A DNA stretch of 7,719 nt from Gemmatimonadota bacterium (GTDB taxonomy: Bacteria > Latescibacterota > UBA2968 > UBA8231). The translations under genes were made by a program, and so were the position numbers. The notes beneath the pieces were generated by a model. It searched no databases. It was not told the origin of the DNA and saw only the letters and a program-made list of their open reading frames with translations. The stretch lies in assembly GCA_009845645.1 (NCBI GenBank), contig VXZF01000092.1, forward strand, positions 1 to 7,719, in the 5' to 3' direction. This document shows positions 7,565-7,719 of this stretch, piece by piece (position 1 is the stretch's first letter; each line of letters opens with the position of its first letter).

Positions 7565-7719
7565 TTACCAGTCATGCACATTGTGGCCCTGCGCGGGAAA
7601 CCAGATCACATCCACTACTCCCGAGAGCACGACGCCGATTACATAGCCCACGCCCAAGCCGTAGAAAAAAGGCTTGCCCTTGCGGTACGCTCTGACCCCG
7701 CCGTAGCGCAGCGGTAGCA
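7565..7719 (-). CDS. C-terminal end of a probable polytopic membrane protein (DUF6784/DUF6785-like)
   Basis: On the - strand a frame runs open from the window edge (first full codon 7717-7715) to a TAA at 7567-7565, giving 50 residues. It opens LPLRYGGVRAYRKGKPFFYG, continues with a hydrophobic helix (GLGVGYVIGVVLSGVV) and ends DVIWFPAQGHNVHDW. An RYGG-x-R-x-YRK basic stretch, then PFF-x-GL-x-x-G starting the last helix, then a W/H-rich tail is what I recall for the end of DUF6784/DUF6785 membrane proteins. These are large multi-helix proteins of unknown function, often found with degradative genes in Planctomycetes-like and Latescibacteria-like genomes. That family call is from memory and based on only 50 residues. 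It is convergent with the amidohydrolase gene, with only 9 bp between the stop codons and no room for a separate terminator. Confidence 0.6.
   Translation of the reverse strand, partial: LPLRYGGVRAYRKGKPFFYGLGVGYVIGVVLSGVVDVIWFPAQGHNVHDW

Noticed and set aside
7656..7676. AAGCC ... GGCTT inverted repeat with an A-run, reading on the - strand like a stem with a T-rich loop
   Set aside because: It falls within the coding frame of the convergent membrane protein (the KGKPFFYGLG part); the A-run is in the loop rather than after the stem.
7288..7695. Open + strand frame of 135 aa overlapping the amidohydrolase 3' end
   Set aside because: It is out of frame with the amidohydrolase and has a low-complexity Arg/Ser/Pro-rich tail. 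It also runs over the - strand frame at 7565-7719, whose protein has a clear membrane-helix pattern.

Overview
The window is a gene-dense piece of a bacterial chromosome of moderate G+C content. It carries four genes on the + strand and the end of a fifth gene converging from the - strand. The gene set suggests an uncultured, Gram-negative, FCB-related candidate phylum such as Latescibacterota or Poribacteria. The reasons are a surface protein ending in a FlgD-like Ig domain, very large Cys-free exported barrel-like proteins, a uronate-isomerase-like amidohydrolase, and a C-terminus resembling the DUF6784/DUF6785 membrane proteins. This placement is an inference from recall of family distributions; there is no rRNA or marker gene in the window.

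Layout: (1) 1-492 is the 3' end of a secreted or surface protein, with an FTPNGD...ND motif opening a C-terminal FlgD_ig / type-B-sorting-like beta-sandwich. (2) 549-3347 and 3437-6214 are tandem paralogues of 932 and 925 aa. Each has a signal peptide, a shared aromatic N-terminal domain, beta-rich middle segments, a central Asp/Asn-rich block with an EF-hand-type calcium loop, and a C-terminal half that reads as amphipathic beta strands. They are best described as predicted outer-membrane beta-barrel proteins of unknown function. (3) 6266-7555 is a complete metal-dependent amidohydrolase-superfamily enzyme. (4) 7565-7719 on the - strand is the last 50 codons of a probable polytopic membrane protein, ending 9 bp from the amidohydrolase stop.

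The first three genes are co-directional with gaps of 56 and 89 bp, and the two complete ones have good Shine-Dalgarno sequences. They plausibly form a cell-envelope operon: one surface protein with a sorting-type tail plus two exported barrel proteins. The amidohydrolase follows after 51 bp and could be co-transcribed, but its chemistry has no evident link to the envelope genes. Together with the convergent membrane protein it looks more like a catabolic or transport locus bordering the surface operon.

The part most likely to be undescribed is the tandem pair. Hand alignment of three segments shows that the acidic calcium-loop block is far better conserved between the paralogues than the barrel-like part, which points to the loop block as the functional core. 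No RNA genes, CRISPR arrays, insertion sequences or convincing promoters or terminators were seen, and no gene-free stretch exceeds 89 bp.
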